From contig CAVVCH010000002.1 in the NCBI GenBank assembly GCA_963746605.1, forward strand, positions 1 to 64,000: a stretch of 64,000 bases of DNA, in the 5' to 3' direction. Shown piece after piece: positions 8,849 to 16,968 of the stretch (position 1 is its first letter; every line of letters starts with the position of its first letter). The notes beneath the pieces are model-generated. The model was not told the DNA's origin and ran no database searches. It was given only the letters and a program-made list of their open reading frames with translations. The position numbers were made by a program, and so were the translations under genes. This stretch comes from CAVQSS01 sp963746605. Its GTDB lineage: Bacteria; Desulfobacterota; RBG-13-43-22.

Positions 8849-9019
8849 CTACCGCGAGGAACGACGACGGATCAATAGCGAAAAGCCGACCACGATCAGT
8901 ATAACCGGCCACCAGGTTCTGAAAAAAGCCCTAAGATGGATGTTCGCGATTCCCAAATTATTTGCCAGAAAAATAATCCCCAAGCCGATCAGGACGATCG
9001 CACCAACCCTTTTTTTCAT
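8849..9019 (-). CDS. Small two-helix membrane protein (LiaF-TM/DUF5668-like)
   Basis: The protein has 56 residues. MKKRVGAIVLIGLGIIFLANNLG is a first membrane helix, followed by the amphipathic linker IANIHLRAFFRTWWPVI and a second helix ending in basic residues RRRSSR. The phrase FRTWWPVILIVVG is characteristic of the small LiaF-type transmembrane domain family. The start at 9019 was chosen because GGAGGTCC lies just upstream; a longer frame from 9046 lacks this. Confidence 0.75.
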   Translation of the reverse strand: MKKRVGAIVLIGLGIIFLANNLGIANIHLRAFFRTWWPVILIVVGFSLLIRRRSSR

Positions 9020-9174
9020 GGGACCTCCATTGAAAAGTTTCGCCATTATATATTTAATTTGTTGAAAATTCTACCAAAAAACACTTAGATGGCTATTGGT
9101 GCGCTATCGATTCGGTCGACTTTTTCCCGGTCAAATGGCCCACCCCGGTTTCTGCTGAAAAGCTCTATGGACAT

Positions 9175-9202
9175 TTGGTAGCGCCTGTGATAAAAATATA
9201 CC
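9175..9202 (+). promoter_or_regulatory. Possible promoter upstream of xerC
   Basis: TTGGTA (9175-9180) and TATACC (9197-9202) are 16 bases apart. The start site would fall only a few bases before the xerC ATG, and no Shine-Dalgarno sequence is visible there. The assignment is tentative. Confidence 0.3.
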
Positions 9203-9215
9203 TTTTTGTGAACAA

Positions 9216-10125
9216 ATGACTAACCAAGTCGCGCAGATTATTCAGGATTATTTGGAACAGGCTGCCCTGGAACGCCGGTATTCGGAGCATTCGCTGCGGG
9301 CCTATCGGCACGACCTGAAGGAGTTCCAGGATTTCTTGGCCGAACAGGGCGTTCGGGATATGGAGGCCGTCGATGCCGTCCTGCTGCGGGGCTTTCTGGG
9401 TTCTCTCTTGAAGAAAAACAGGAAAGCTACCGTGGGACGGAAAGTGGCTTCCCTGCGGGCCTGTTTTAATTTTGCCCAGCGCAAGGGCTGGATCCTGGAA
9501 AACCCGGCGGTCCATCTGCGGGCGCCCAAACTGGAGAAACATCTGCCGCCCTTTCTTTCGGAAAGAGAAGCGGAACGCCTTTTAGTGCCGCCGCTGGATG
9601 AAACCTGGCTGATCAAGCGGGATCAGGCGATTTTTGAATTGTTTTACGCGTCCGGGATGCGCCTGAGCGAGTTGGCCGGGTTGAGACTGGACGAATATCG
9701 ATTTTTCCATTCGGATGGTTCGGGTTTTGGGCAAGGGCGGGCGGGAACGAATCGTTCCTCTTGGGCGGGTGGCCGTCAAGGCCCTTCGCGAATACCAGGG
9801 GGCCGTGGAAGCGGCCGGCCGGACTTCGGGCCTGAAGGTGAAGGATCCCCGGATTGTGTTTTTAAACCGTTCCGGAAACCGGCTGACCGATCGGACCATT
9901 GCCCGGCGGCTGAAGAAAAGGGTCCTCCAGGCCGGGCTGTCGCCGACCATCAGCCCCCATGCCTTGCGGCATAGTTTTGCCACCCACCTGCTCAACGCCG
10001 GGGCGGACCTGCGGGTGGTTCAGGAGTTGCTGGGGCACCGGAGTTTGTCGACCACCCAAAAATATACCCATATCAGTTTGGGGCATTTGAAGGAAGTCTA
10101 TCGCCGATCCTTTCCGAGGCCATAA
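9216..10125 (+). CDS. xerC: Tyrosine recombinase XerC (frameshifted)
   Basis: Site-specific recombinase that resolves chromosome dimers. The N-terminal SAM-like domain (YSEHSLRAYRHDLKEF) and C-terminal catalytic domain are complete. Catalytic residues seen are Arg in SGMRLSELAGL, Lys in LGKGGRER, HALR, HR in LGHRSLSTTQKYTH and the final Tyr. After GLRLDE the frame changes near 9696: removing one T restores IDFSIRMVRVLGKG. Gene order xerC-hslV-hslU is the classical one, which supports XerC over XerD. Confidence 0.88.
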
Positions 10126-10126
10126 T

Positions 10127-10156
10127 CCAACCAAAAATTTTTGAATTTTTGGTTGG
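10127..10156. terminator. Hairpin after xerC
   Basis: CCAACCAAAAATT and AATTTTTGGTTGG pair perfectly over 13 bases with a 4-base loop immediately after the xerC stop. The T-rich upper stem gives a weak terminator at best. It is followed by repeats of the CGAAATCC family (about 10157-10250). Confidence 0.4.
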
Positions 10157-10250
10157 AAATCCGAAATCCAAATTTCGAAACTCGAAACCTTTTTGTTTTG
10201 ATCATTTGGAACATGGACTTTCGTGTTGGCTTTCGGATTCGGGTTTACTA
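10157..10250. repeat. CGAAATCC-family intergenic repeat
   Basis: The left part AATCCGAAATCCAAATTTCG and the right part CTTTCGGATTCGGGTTT are imperfect inverted copies. The same vocabulary (TCGAAACTCGAAA, ATCCGAAA, CAAATTCAAATG) recurs near 35.9, 36.15, 41.45, 48.46, 53.39, 58.7 and 60.4 kb. Confidence 0.55.
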
Positions 10251-10330
10251 GATCCCGAACTTGCTTATTTTGAAATACGTGAACGCAAATTAATATGTCA
10301 GATTTGAAAACTGCGGGGTGATCATAAAAT

Positions 10331-10858
10331 ATGTTTCACGGGACAACGATTATTGCGTTGCGGCACCAGGGGAAGGTGGTCATCGCCGGGGACGGGCAGG
10401 TCACCCTGGGACAGACCGTGATGAAACAGCGGGCCAAGAAGCTCCGGCGCATGTACCAGGACCAGATTATCGCCGGGTTTGCCGGAGCCACGGCCGACGC
10501 CTTGACCTTGTTTGAGAAATTGGAGGCCAAACTGGAACAGTTCAACGGCAACCTGACCCGGGCCGCGGTGGAGATGGCCAAGGACTGGCGGACCGATAAG
10601 ATCCTGCGCCGTCTGGAGGCCCTGCTGGTGGCGGCCGATCAAGAGCATATTTTAATCCTTTCCGGGAACGGGGACGTCATGGAGCCGGATGACGGGATAA
10701 CGGCCATCGGCTCGGGAGGCCCCTACGCCTTGGCGGCGGCCAGGGCCCTGGTGCAGTATTCCTCCCTGACCACGAAAGAGATCGCCCAGGAGGCCATGAA
10801 GATTGCGGCCGGCCTGTGCATCTACACCAACGACCAGATCATGATGGAGGAACTCTAA
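10331..10858 (+). CDS. hslV: ATP-dependent protease subunit HslV
   Basis: Peptidase subunit of the HslUV protease, 175 residues. The N-terminus MFHGTTIIALRHQGKVVIAG has the catalytic threonine just after a short propeptide (first Thr after Gly). The motif AGDGQVTLGQTVMK and the conserved IGSGGPYALAAARAL are intact. It forms a double hexameric chamber in the cytoplasm and needs HslU, whose gene starts directly at its stop codon. Confidence 0.95.
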   Translation: MFHGTTIIALRHQGKVVIAGDGQVTLGQTVMKQRAKKLRRMYQDQIIAGFAGATADALTLFEKLEAKLEQFNGNLTRAAVEMAKDWRTDKILRRLEALLVAADQEHILILSGNGDVMEPDDGITAIGSGGPYALAAARALVQYSSLTTKEIAQEAMKIAAGLCIYTNDQIMMEEL

Positions 10859-12237
10859 GTGGTTCGGGAATACTTGACGCCTCGGGAGATCGTCTCCGAG
10901 CTGGATAAATACATCATCGGGCAGCAGGAAGCCAAGAGGACCGTGGCCATCGCCCTGCGCAACCGTTGGCGGAGGCAACAGGTCCCGCCTGAACTCCGGG
11001 ACGAAATCGCCCCCAAGAATATCATCATGATCGGTTCCACGGGGGTGGGCAAGACCGAGATCGCCCGCCGTCTGGCCCGGCTGGCGGAGTCCCCTTTCTT
11101 AAAAGTGGAGGTCACCAAGTTCACCGAGGTGGGCTACGTGGGCCGGGACGTGGAATCCATGATCCGCGATCTGATCGAGCTGGCCATCAACCTGGTGAAG
11201 TCGGACGAAAGAAAAGGGGTTTTAGCCAAGGCCGAGGAAGTGGCGGAAGAACGGCTGCTCGACCTTTTGCTGCCGCCCAAGTCAGGCGCCGCCAAGGACG
11301 ATCCGGGGAAAATCTCGCTAACGCCGCCCCCATCCCGGAAAAAGCGATCGGCGAATCGTCCTCCACCAGGGAGAAGCTTCGCACCCTGTTTCGGGATGGG
11401 AAATTGGCGGAACGTTTTGTAGATCTGGAAGTAACCCATCGGTCCATTCCGACCATCGAGATTTTTTCCAACGCCGGTCTGGAAGAAATGGACCTGAACC
11501 TGAAGGACATGTTCGGGAATCTGTTCCCGAAAAAGACCAAACAGCGCAAAATGAAGGTGCCGGAGGCCTTTCAGATCCTGGTCCAGGAAGAGTCCCAGCG
11601 GTTGATCGACATGGACAAAGTAACCGAGGAGGCGATTCGCAAGGTGGAGCAGACCGGGATTATTTTTCTGGATGAGATCGATAAAATTGCCGCCCGGGGT
11701 TCCAGCCACGGCCCGGATGTCTCCCGGGAGGGGGTGCAGCGGGACCTGCTGCCCATTGTGGAAGGTTCCACGGTGACCACCAAATACGGGCTGGTCCGGA
11801 CCGATCACATCCTCTTCATCGCCTCGGGGGCTTTTCATAACTCCAAACCTTCGGATCTGATCCCCGAATTGCAGGGGCGCTTTCCGATCCGGGTGGAACT
11901 GAATACCTTGTCGGAGGAGGATTTCTTCCGGATCCTGACCGAACCCCAGTCGGCCCTGACCACCCAATATAAGGAATTGATGAAAACCGAAGGGATCGAT
12001 CTGATTTTTACCCGGGAAGCGGTAGCCGAAATCGCCCGGACGGCCTTTTCGGTCAACCAGCGGACGGAAAACATCGGGGCCCGGCGTCTGCACACGGTGA
12101 TAGAAAAATTGCTCCACGACCTTTCCTTTGAGGCGCCGGACATGGAGGCCCGGGAATTCGTGGTGACCGATGAGTACGTGCGGAGCAAGTTGTCCGCTAT
12201 CGAAAAGGATGAGGATTTCAGCCGGTATATTCTTTAG
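10859..12237 (+). CDS. hslU: ATP-dependent protease ATPase subunit HslU (frameshifted)
   Basis: AAA+ unfoldase partner of HslV. It starts with GTG overlapping the end of hslV. Walker A is GSTGVGKTE (residues 59-67), Walker B is GIIFLDEIDK, and the C-terminus DEDFSRYIL is the conserved tail that inserts into HslV. The frame breaks near 11310 in the I domain: after AKDDPGK the correct reading continues ENLANAAPIPEKAIGE in another frame. One missing G would restore it. Because both halves are otherwise perfectly conserved, I favour a sequence error. Confidence 0.92.
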
Positions 12238-12280
12238 TACGAAAATAACCAAGAACAGGGTTCAAGGGCAAGTATTGAGC

Positions 12281-12389
12281 GTAGGGGAGGGGTTCAGCCC
12301 CTCCCGCACCCAGTCCGGCATTTAAAACGCCTCGGAAAAATGTCAACCCTTGATTCCCAAGATCGGGAGGGGGTTAACCCCTCCCCTAC
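12281..12389. repeat. Inverted repeat pair GTAGGGGAGGGGTT...
   Basis: The sequence starting GTAGGGGAGGGGTTCAGCCC (12281-12305) is inverted at 12365-12389, with 22 of 25 or more positions matching and a 59-base spacer. Each arm is itself partly palindromic. The structure resembles a small palindromic mobile repeat and fills most of the gap between hslU and argB. Confidence 0.6.
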
Positions 12390-12430
12390 AGAAGCTGCTT
12401 GGCAAGACCGATACAAGGTAGGAGCAGCCC

Positions 12431-13333
12431 ATGGCTGAGGTAAAAACCCAGAAAAAAATTACCGAAAAAGCCGCCATCCTCATGGAGGCCCTGCCGTATA
12501 TCCGTCGGTTTTACCACCAGACCATGGTTATCAAATACGGCGGCCATGCCATGAAAGAAGAAGTCCTGAAGCAGAGCTTCGCCCGGGGAATCGTTCTGAT
12601 GAAATACATCGGTTTGAACCCGGTGGTGGTCCACGGCGGAGGCCCCCAGATCAAGCAGGTGCTCGACCAGATGCACATTACCTCGCGGTTCGTCCAGGGG
12701 GTCCGGGTGACCGACGACCAGACCATGGACGTGGTGGAAATGGTCTTGGGCGGTAAGGTCAACAAGGAGATCGTGGCCCTGATCAATCAGAGCGGGGGAA
12801 AGGCCATCGGCCTGACCGGCAAGGACGGCCAGTTGATCATCGCCCGGAAGATGAAGATTTTTCAGAGCCGGGGACCGGACGATCCCCCGGAATTGATCGA
12901 TTTAGGGATGGTGGGCGAAGTGGCGGAGATCAATTCGGAAATTCTCCGGACCCTGGAGAACCACGATTTTATCCCGGTGATCGCCCCGGTGGGTATCGGC
13001 CGGCGGGGGAAAACCTATAATATCAACGCCGACCTGGTGGCCGGCAGCGTGGCCGCGTCCTTAAAGGCGCAGAAGCTGATTTTATTGACCGACGTGGAAG
13101 GGGTTAAGGACAAGAACGGCCAATTGATCCCTTCGCTGAAACTGAGCCAGATTTCTAAAATGATCGAGGACGGAACCATTCAGGGGGGCATGATTCCCAA
13201 GGTCAACTGCTGCCGGGAGGCCCTGCTGAACGGTGTGGAAAAGGCCCATATCATCGACGGTCGGGTGGAGAACGCGGTTATTTTGGAATTGTTTACCGAT
13301 CAAGGAGTCGGCACCGAAATCGTAAAAGACTGA
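12431..13333 (+). CDS. argB: Acetylglutamate kinase
   Basis: Phosphorylates N-acetylglutamate, step 2 of arginine synthesis. The protein has 300 residues. The amino-acid kinase motifs are MVIKYGGHAM (phosphate-binding Lys), NPVVVHGGGPQI (substrate loop), NINADLVAGSVA and LILLTDVEGVKDKNGQLI. The long N-terminal helix (EKAAILMEALPYIRRFYHQT) is typical of the arginine-sensitive hexameric enzyme, so feedback inhibition by arginine is likely. The stop codon TGA lies at the start of a repeat that fills the gap to argD. Confidence 0.96.
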   Translation: MAEVKTQKKITEKAAILMEALPYIRRFYHQTMVIKYGGHAMKEEVLKQSFARGIVLMKYIGLNPVVVHGGGPQIKQVLDQMHITSRFVQGVRVTDDQTMDVVEMVLGGKVNKEIVALINQSGGKAIGLTGKDGQLIIARKMKIFQSRGPDDPPELIDLGMVGEVAEINSEILRTLENHDFIPVIAPVGIGRRGKTYNINADLVAGSVAASLKAQKLILLTDVEGVKDKNGQLIPSLKLSQISKMIEDGTIQGGMIPKVNCCREALLNGVEKAHIIDGRVENAVILELFTDQGVGTEIVKD

Positions 13334-13474
13334 ACGTCGAACATCGAACATCGAACGTCCAGCATCGAATGATGGAGATAAAACCACATGCTATATTGAT
13401 TGAACATCGAACAGGAGGGAGTGAAAACCTCATTCGACGTTCGATGTTGGACGTTCGATGTTCGATGTTCAATC
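13331..13474. repeat. Inverted repeat of CGAACATCGAACGTC units
   Basis: The left arm (13331-13371) contains GAACATCGAACATCGAAC then GTCCAGCATCGAA. The right arm (about 13431-13474) contains the reverse complement with one mismatch over roughly 31 bases. Together they could fold the whole argB-argD gap into one long hairpin. The left arm begins exactly at the argB stop codon. Confidence 0.7.
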
Positions 13475-13490
13475 TGTTTGGGATCTATTT

Positions 13491-14708
13491 ATGAATCAAA
13501 AGCATAAGCATAACGAAAAATCATTAGCGGAACGGGCTGCCACAGTCCTGATGAACACCTATGCCCAAACGCCTATCGCCCTGGTCCGGGGGGAGGGCTG
13601 CCGGGTCTGGGATCAGGAAGGCCGGAGTTACCTTGATTTTCTGGCCGGCATCGCGGTGACGGCCCTGGGACACAGCCATCCGCGGGTTGTCCAGGCCATC
13701 CGGGAACAGGCCGGCAAGATCCTTCATACCTCCAACCTGTATCTCATCGAGCCGCAAATTGCCCTGGCCGAGCAGTTGATCGACCATTCCTTTGCCCAAA
13801 AGGTTTTTTTCTGCAACAGCGGCACCGAGGCCAATGAAGCGGCCATCAAGCTGGTCCGGCGGTATGCTTCCGAATTTTTTGGACCGGATAAGAAGACCAT
13901 CCTCTGTATGGAAAACAGCTTTCACGGTCGGACCATGGCCTCCCTCTCGGCCACCGGTCAAAGCAAGTTTCATCTGGGATACGAACCGCTGCTGCCCGGC
14001 TTTGCCTTTGCCCCCTTTGACGAGCTGGACGCCCTGGATCGGGTCTGGAACGATTCCATCTGTGCCGTTCTGTTGGAGCCCATTCAAGGAGAGGGCGGCG
14101 TCCGGGTCCCGGGACCCGATTTTTTGAAAGGAGTCCGGGAACGGTGCCGGGAACGGAAGGCCCTGCTGATAGTGGATGAGGTACAAACCGGCCTGGGCCG
14201 CACCGGGACCCTGTTTGCCCACGAGCAATTCGGGTTCGAACCCGACGTGATGACCCTGGCCAAGGCCCTGGGCAACGGCCTGCCCATCGGGGCCCTGCTG
14301 GCCACCGATGAGGTGGCCCGGGCCTTTGTCCCCGGAGGCCACGCGGCCACCTTCGGCGGGAATCATCTGGTAACGGCCGCGGCCCAGGCGGTGCTTACGG
14401 TTCTCCTGGAACCGGGATTCCTGGACCGGGTCAAGCAAGTGGGCGGGTATTTTCAAGAGAGGCTGAGGTCGCTGGCTGGCGAATTTTCTAAGGTAAAAGA
14501 GGTCCGAGGACGGGGGCTGCTCCTGGGACTGGTCCTGGATTTGCCGGGAAAGCCGGTGGTCGAGGCCTGCCGGGAAAAGGGTTTCCTGATCAACTGCACC
14601 CAGGAGACGATTCTGCGCTTCGCCCCTCCCTTGATCGTTACCCCAACGGAAATCGACCAACTTATCGACGCCCTGCGGCCTATTTTTAAGGAGATGGGTT
14701 TCTGCTGA
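13491..14708 (+). CDS. argD: Acetylornithine aminotransferase
   Basis: PLP enzyme of class III that converts N-acetylglutamate semialdehyde to N-acetylornithine. It has about 405 residues. Motifs are GIAVTALGHSHPRVV, FFCNSGTEANEAAIK, the metal/PLP-binding LLIVDEVQTGLGRTG and the PLP lysine in MTLAKALGNGLPIGA. The start MNQKHKHNEKS is chosen because an upstream extension (MFDVQSVWDLF) is translated repeat DNA. ArgD often also serves as N-succinyl-DAP aminotransferase, but here an LL-DAP-type aminotransferase gene lies nearby. Its TGA stop is the first codon of a five-hairpin repeat. Confidence 0.95.
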   Translation: MNQKHKHNEKSLAERAATVLMNTYAQTPIALVRGEGCRVWDQEGRSYLDFLAGIAVTALGHSHPRVVQAIREQAGKILHTSNLYLIEPQIALAEQLIDHSFAQKVFFCNSGTEANEAAIKLVRRYASEFFGPDKKTILCMENSFHGRTMASLSATGQSKFHLGYEPLLPGFAFAPFDELDALDRVWNDSICAVLLEPIQGEGGVRVPGPDFLKGVRERCRERKALLIVDEVQTGLGRTGTLFAHEQFGFEPDVMTLAKALGNGLPIGALLATDEVARAFVPGGHAATFGGNHLVTAAAQAVLTVLLEPGFLDRVKQVGGYFQERLRSLAGEFSKVKEVRGRGLLLGLVLDLPGKPVVEACREKGFLINCTQETILRFAPPLIVTPTEIDQLIDALRPIFKEMGFC

Positions 14709-14860
14709 CGGGCTCGATAGAAGTCCGTCAGCAGCCCGAGCGCGATTAAGCGCCGGGCTGCGGTGGGGGTGGACCATTTGAATTCACTTCAAATGGCGGG
14801 GGAGGGGGAGCCCTCCTCCGCCGAGCAGAAAGTCGTTTTTTGACTTTTTGCGAGGTTACA
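14706..14860 (+). repeat. Five-hairpin repeat element, copy 1 (before argF)
   Basis: The 155-base element can form five successive hairpins: 14706-14730 (TGACGGGCT / AGTCCGTCA), 14733-14759 (AGCCCG-A-GCGC, GATTAA loop, GCGCCGGGCT), 14774-14796 (CCATTTGAA / TTCAAATGG), 14795-14822 (GGCGGGGGAGGG / CCCTCCTCCGCC) and 14829-14847 (AAAGTC / GACTTT). It shares about 90% of bases with 20742-20898. Differences in hairpins 1 and 2 are compensatory. Its outer ends are imperfect inverted repeats (TGACGGGCTCG... versus ...CGAGGTTACA). It runs from the argD stop to the argF ATG. Confidence 0.85.
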
Positions 14861-15774
14861 TGAAGCGAGATTTTTTGCGACTTTTGGATTTTAAGGCCGA
14901 GGAAATCGAGGCCATCTGGAACAGGGCTCGGGACTATAAGCTGGGCCGGGTCAAGGAAGAGCCCCTCAAGGGCAAGACCGTGGGGTTGCTTTTCGAGAAA
15001 CCCTCCACCCGGACCCGGGTCTCTTTCGAGGTGGCCGTGCTCCGGACCGGCGGTCAGGCCCTGTTCATCAGCTCCCGGGACACCCAGTTGACCCGCAGCG
15101 AACCGATTAAGGATATGGCCCGGGTTCTTTCCCGCTATTTGGACTGCCTGGTGGTGCGGACCTATTCCCAGCAGACCTTGGAAGAATTGGCCCGCTACAC
15201 CGAAATCCCGGTCATCAACGCCCTGAGCGACCGGTACCACCCGGCTCAGATCCTGAGCGACCTGTTCACGGTCTGGGAGCGGATCTCGAACCTGGCGGAT
15301 GTGCCTATCGCCTGGGTGGGCGATGGGAATAATGTGGCCCATTCCTGGATGGAGGCGGCCTGCCGTTTCCCTTTCCACCTGGCCATGGCCTGTCCCCAGG
15401 GGTTTGAGCCGAAGGAGGAGGTCTGGAAGGCCTTGAAGGCCGAGGGGTGCACCCCCCGGATCTCCCTGACCTACGATCCCCGGGAGGCCGTCCGGGAGGC
15501 CCAGGTCATCAATACGGATGTCTGGGCCAGTATGGGGCAGGAAGACCAGGCCGCCGACCGGATTAAATTTTTCAAGTCCTTTCAGGTGAACAGCCAACTG
15601 CTCTCCCTGGCCCGGCCGGACTGCCTGGTGCTGCATTGCCTGCCGGCCCACCGCGGGGAGGAGATCACCGACGAGGTTCTGGAGGGACGAAACTCAGCCG
15701 TCTTCGAACAGGCGGAAAACAAGCTTCACGTGCATAAAGCCTTGCTGGAGTTCTTAGTGAGAGGGGAATGGTAG
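14860..15774 (+). CDS. argF: Ornithine carbamoyltransferase
   Basis: Makes citrulline from ornithine and carbamoyl phosphate in the cytoplasm. The protein has 304 residues. The carbamoyl-phosphate site FEKPSTRTRVSFE and the ornithine loop LHCLPAHRGEE are intact, and YHPAQILSDLFT carries the HPxQ signature. The ATG at 14860 follows the repeat element directly, with GCGAGG serving as a weak ribosome site. The stop codon TAG is next to the argG ATG, showing translational coupling. Confidence 0.95.
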   Translation: MKRDFLRLLDFKAEEIEAIWNRARDYKLGRVKEEPLKGKTVGLLFEKPSTRTRVSFEVAVLRTGGQALFISSRDTQLTRSEPIKDMARVLSRYLDCLVVRTYSQQTLEELARYTEIPVINALSDRYHPAQILSDLFTVWERISNLADVPIAWVGDGNNVAHSWMEAACRFPFHLAMACPQGFEPKEEVWKALKAEGCTPRISLTYDPREAVREAQVINTDVWASMGQEDQAADRIKFFKSFQVNSQLLSLARPDCLVLHCLPAHRGEEITDEVLEGRNSAVFEQAENKLHVHKALLEFLVRGEW

Positions 15775-16968
15775 ATGAAAATCGTTTTGGCCTATTCGGG
15801 GGGGTTGGACACCTCGGTTATCTTAAAATGGCTCAAAGAAACCTATGAGGCCGAGGTGATTGCCTTCTCGGCCGATCTCGGACAGGAGGAAGACTGGGAG
15901 GGCGTGAAGAACAAGGCCCTCCAAACCGGAGCCTCCAAGGTTTTTATCCGGGACCTGAAAGAGGAATTCGCGGACGAGTATGTCTTTCCGGCCTTTCGGG
16001 CCAACGCCGCCTATGAGCAGGCCTATTTGCTGGGTACCTCCCTGGCCCGGCCGATTATCGCCAAACACCAGGTCCTGGTGGCCGAGGCCGAAGGGGCCGA
16101 GGCCGTGAGCCATGGGGCCACCGGCAAGGGCAACGACCAGGTCCGTTTCGAACTGACCTACATGGCCCTCAACCCGGCCCTGAAAATCATCGCCCCCTGG
16201 CGGGAGTGGAACCTGACCTCGCGAACGGCCCTGATCGAATACGCCCGTGAGAAAGGAATTCCCATACCGGTGACGCCTGCCCGGCCCTACAGCTCCGATG
16301 CCAACCTGCTGCACATCAGCTACGAAGGCGGTATCCTGGAAGACCCCTGGAGCGAACCTCCGGAGGATATGTTTCAAATGACCCAGTCACCGGAAAAGGC
16401 CCCTGACCAGCCGGAGTATGTGGAGATCGCTTTCGAAGAGGGCAATCCCACGGCGGTCAACGGGAAGCCGCTCTCTCCGGCCCGGCTCCTGACGCGACTC
16501 AATCAGGTCGGGGGAAAACACGGGATCGGGAGGGTGGACCTGGTCGAAAACCGCTACGTGGGCATGAAGTGCCGGGGGGTCTATGAAACCCCGGGGGGCA
16601 CCCTGATCCGGACCGCGCATCAGGCCCTGGAATCCCTGACCCTGGACCGGGAAGTGATGCATCTGCGCGATTCCCTGATCCCCCGCTATTCGGAAATGAT
16701 TTACTACGGCTACTGGTTTTCGCCGGAGCGCGAACTGTTGCAGCGCCTGATCGACGAATCCCAGAAAAGGGTTTCCGGCCTGGTCCGGCTGAAGCTCTAC
16801 AAAGGCAATGCCCTGGTGGCGGGAAGGAAATCCGAAACCACCCTTTACCGGGAGGATTTCGCCACTTTTGAAGCCGATCAGGTGTATCGCCAGAAAGACG
16901 CCGAGGGTTTTATCCGCTTGAACGGCCTGCGGCTCAGAATACAATCCCAGGTCGGTCGGGGCCAATGA
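15775..16968 (+). CDS. argG: Argininosuccinate synthase
   Basis: Joins citrulline and aspartate using ATP. The protein has 397 residues. The N-terminal ATP-pyrophosphatase P-loop is LAYSGGLDTSVILKW. Other family motifs are EAVSHGATGKGNDQVRFEL (citrulline and aspartate binding) and PYSSDANLLHISYEGG. It abuts argF upstream and overlaps argH by four bases, so argF-argG-argH are translated as a unit. Confidence 0.96.
   Translation: MKIVLAYSGGLDTSVILKWLKETYEAEVIAFSADLGQEEDWEGVKNKALQTGASKVFIRDLKEEFADEYVFPAFRANAAYEQAYLLGTSLARPIIAKHQVLVAEAEGAEAVSHGATGKGNDQVRFELTYMALNPALKIIAPWREWNLTSRTALIEYAREKGIPIPVTPARPYSSDANLLHISYEGGILEDPWSEPPEDMFQMTQSPEKAPDQPEYVEIAFEEGNPTAVNGKPLSPARLLTRLNQVGGKHGIGRVDLVENRYVGMKCRGVYETPGGTLIRTAHQALESLTLDREVMHLRDSLIPRYSEMIYYGYWFSPERELLQRLIDESQKRVSGLVRLKLYKGNALVAGRKSETTLYREDFATFEADQVYRQKDAEGFIRLNGLRLRIQSQVGRGQ

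Noticed and set aside
11134..12252. 372-codon minus-strand frame opposite hslU
   Set aside because: The hslU protein is conserved throughout; the antisense frame is an artefact of codon bias.
12238..12430. Arginine repressor operator before argB
   Set aside because: The palindromes there are G-rich repeats, not the AT-rich ARG box pattern.
13524..14777. Long minus-strand frame opposite argD
   Set aside because: argD motifs are fully conserved on the plus strand; the antisense product is low-complexity Gly/Gln-rich with no family.
14706..14860. Interpretation of the five-hairpin element as a known riboswitch or T-box
   Set aside because: No T-box AGGGTGG-type sequence with specifier loop or lysine/glycine riboswitch core could be recognised; near-identical copies with TIR-like ends fit a repeat better.
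14746..15651. Minus-strand frames starting inside the five-hairpin repeats (also 20666-20899)
   Set aside because: The shared peptide SQKVKKRLSARR comes from the repeat DNA itself and continues into antisense of argF; no coding evidence.
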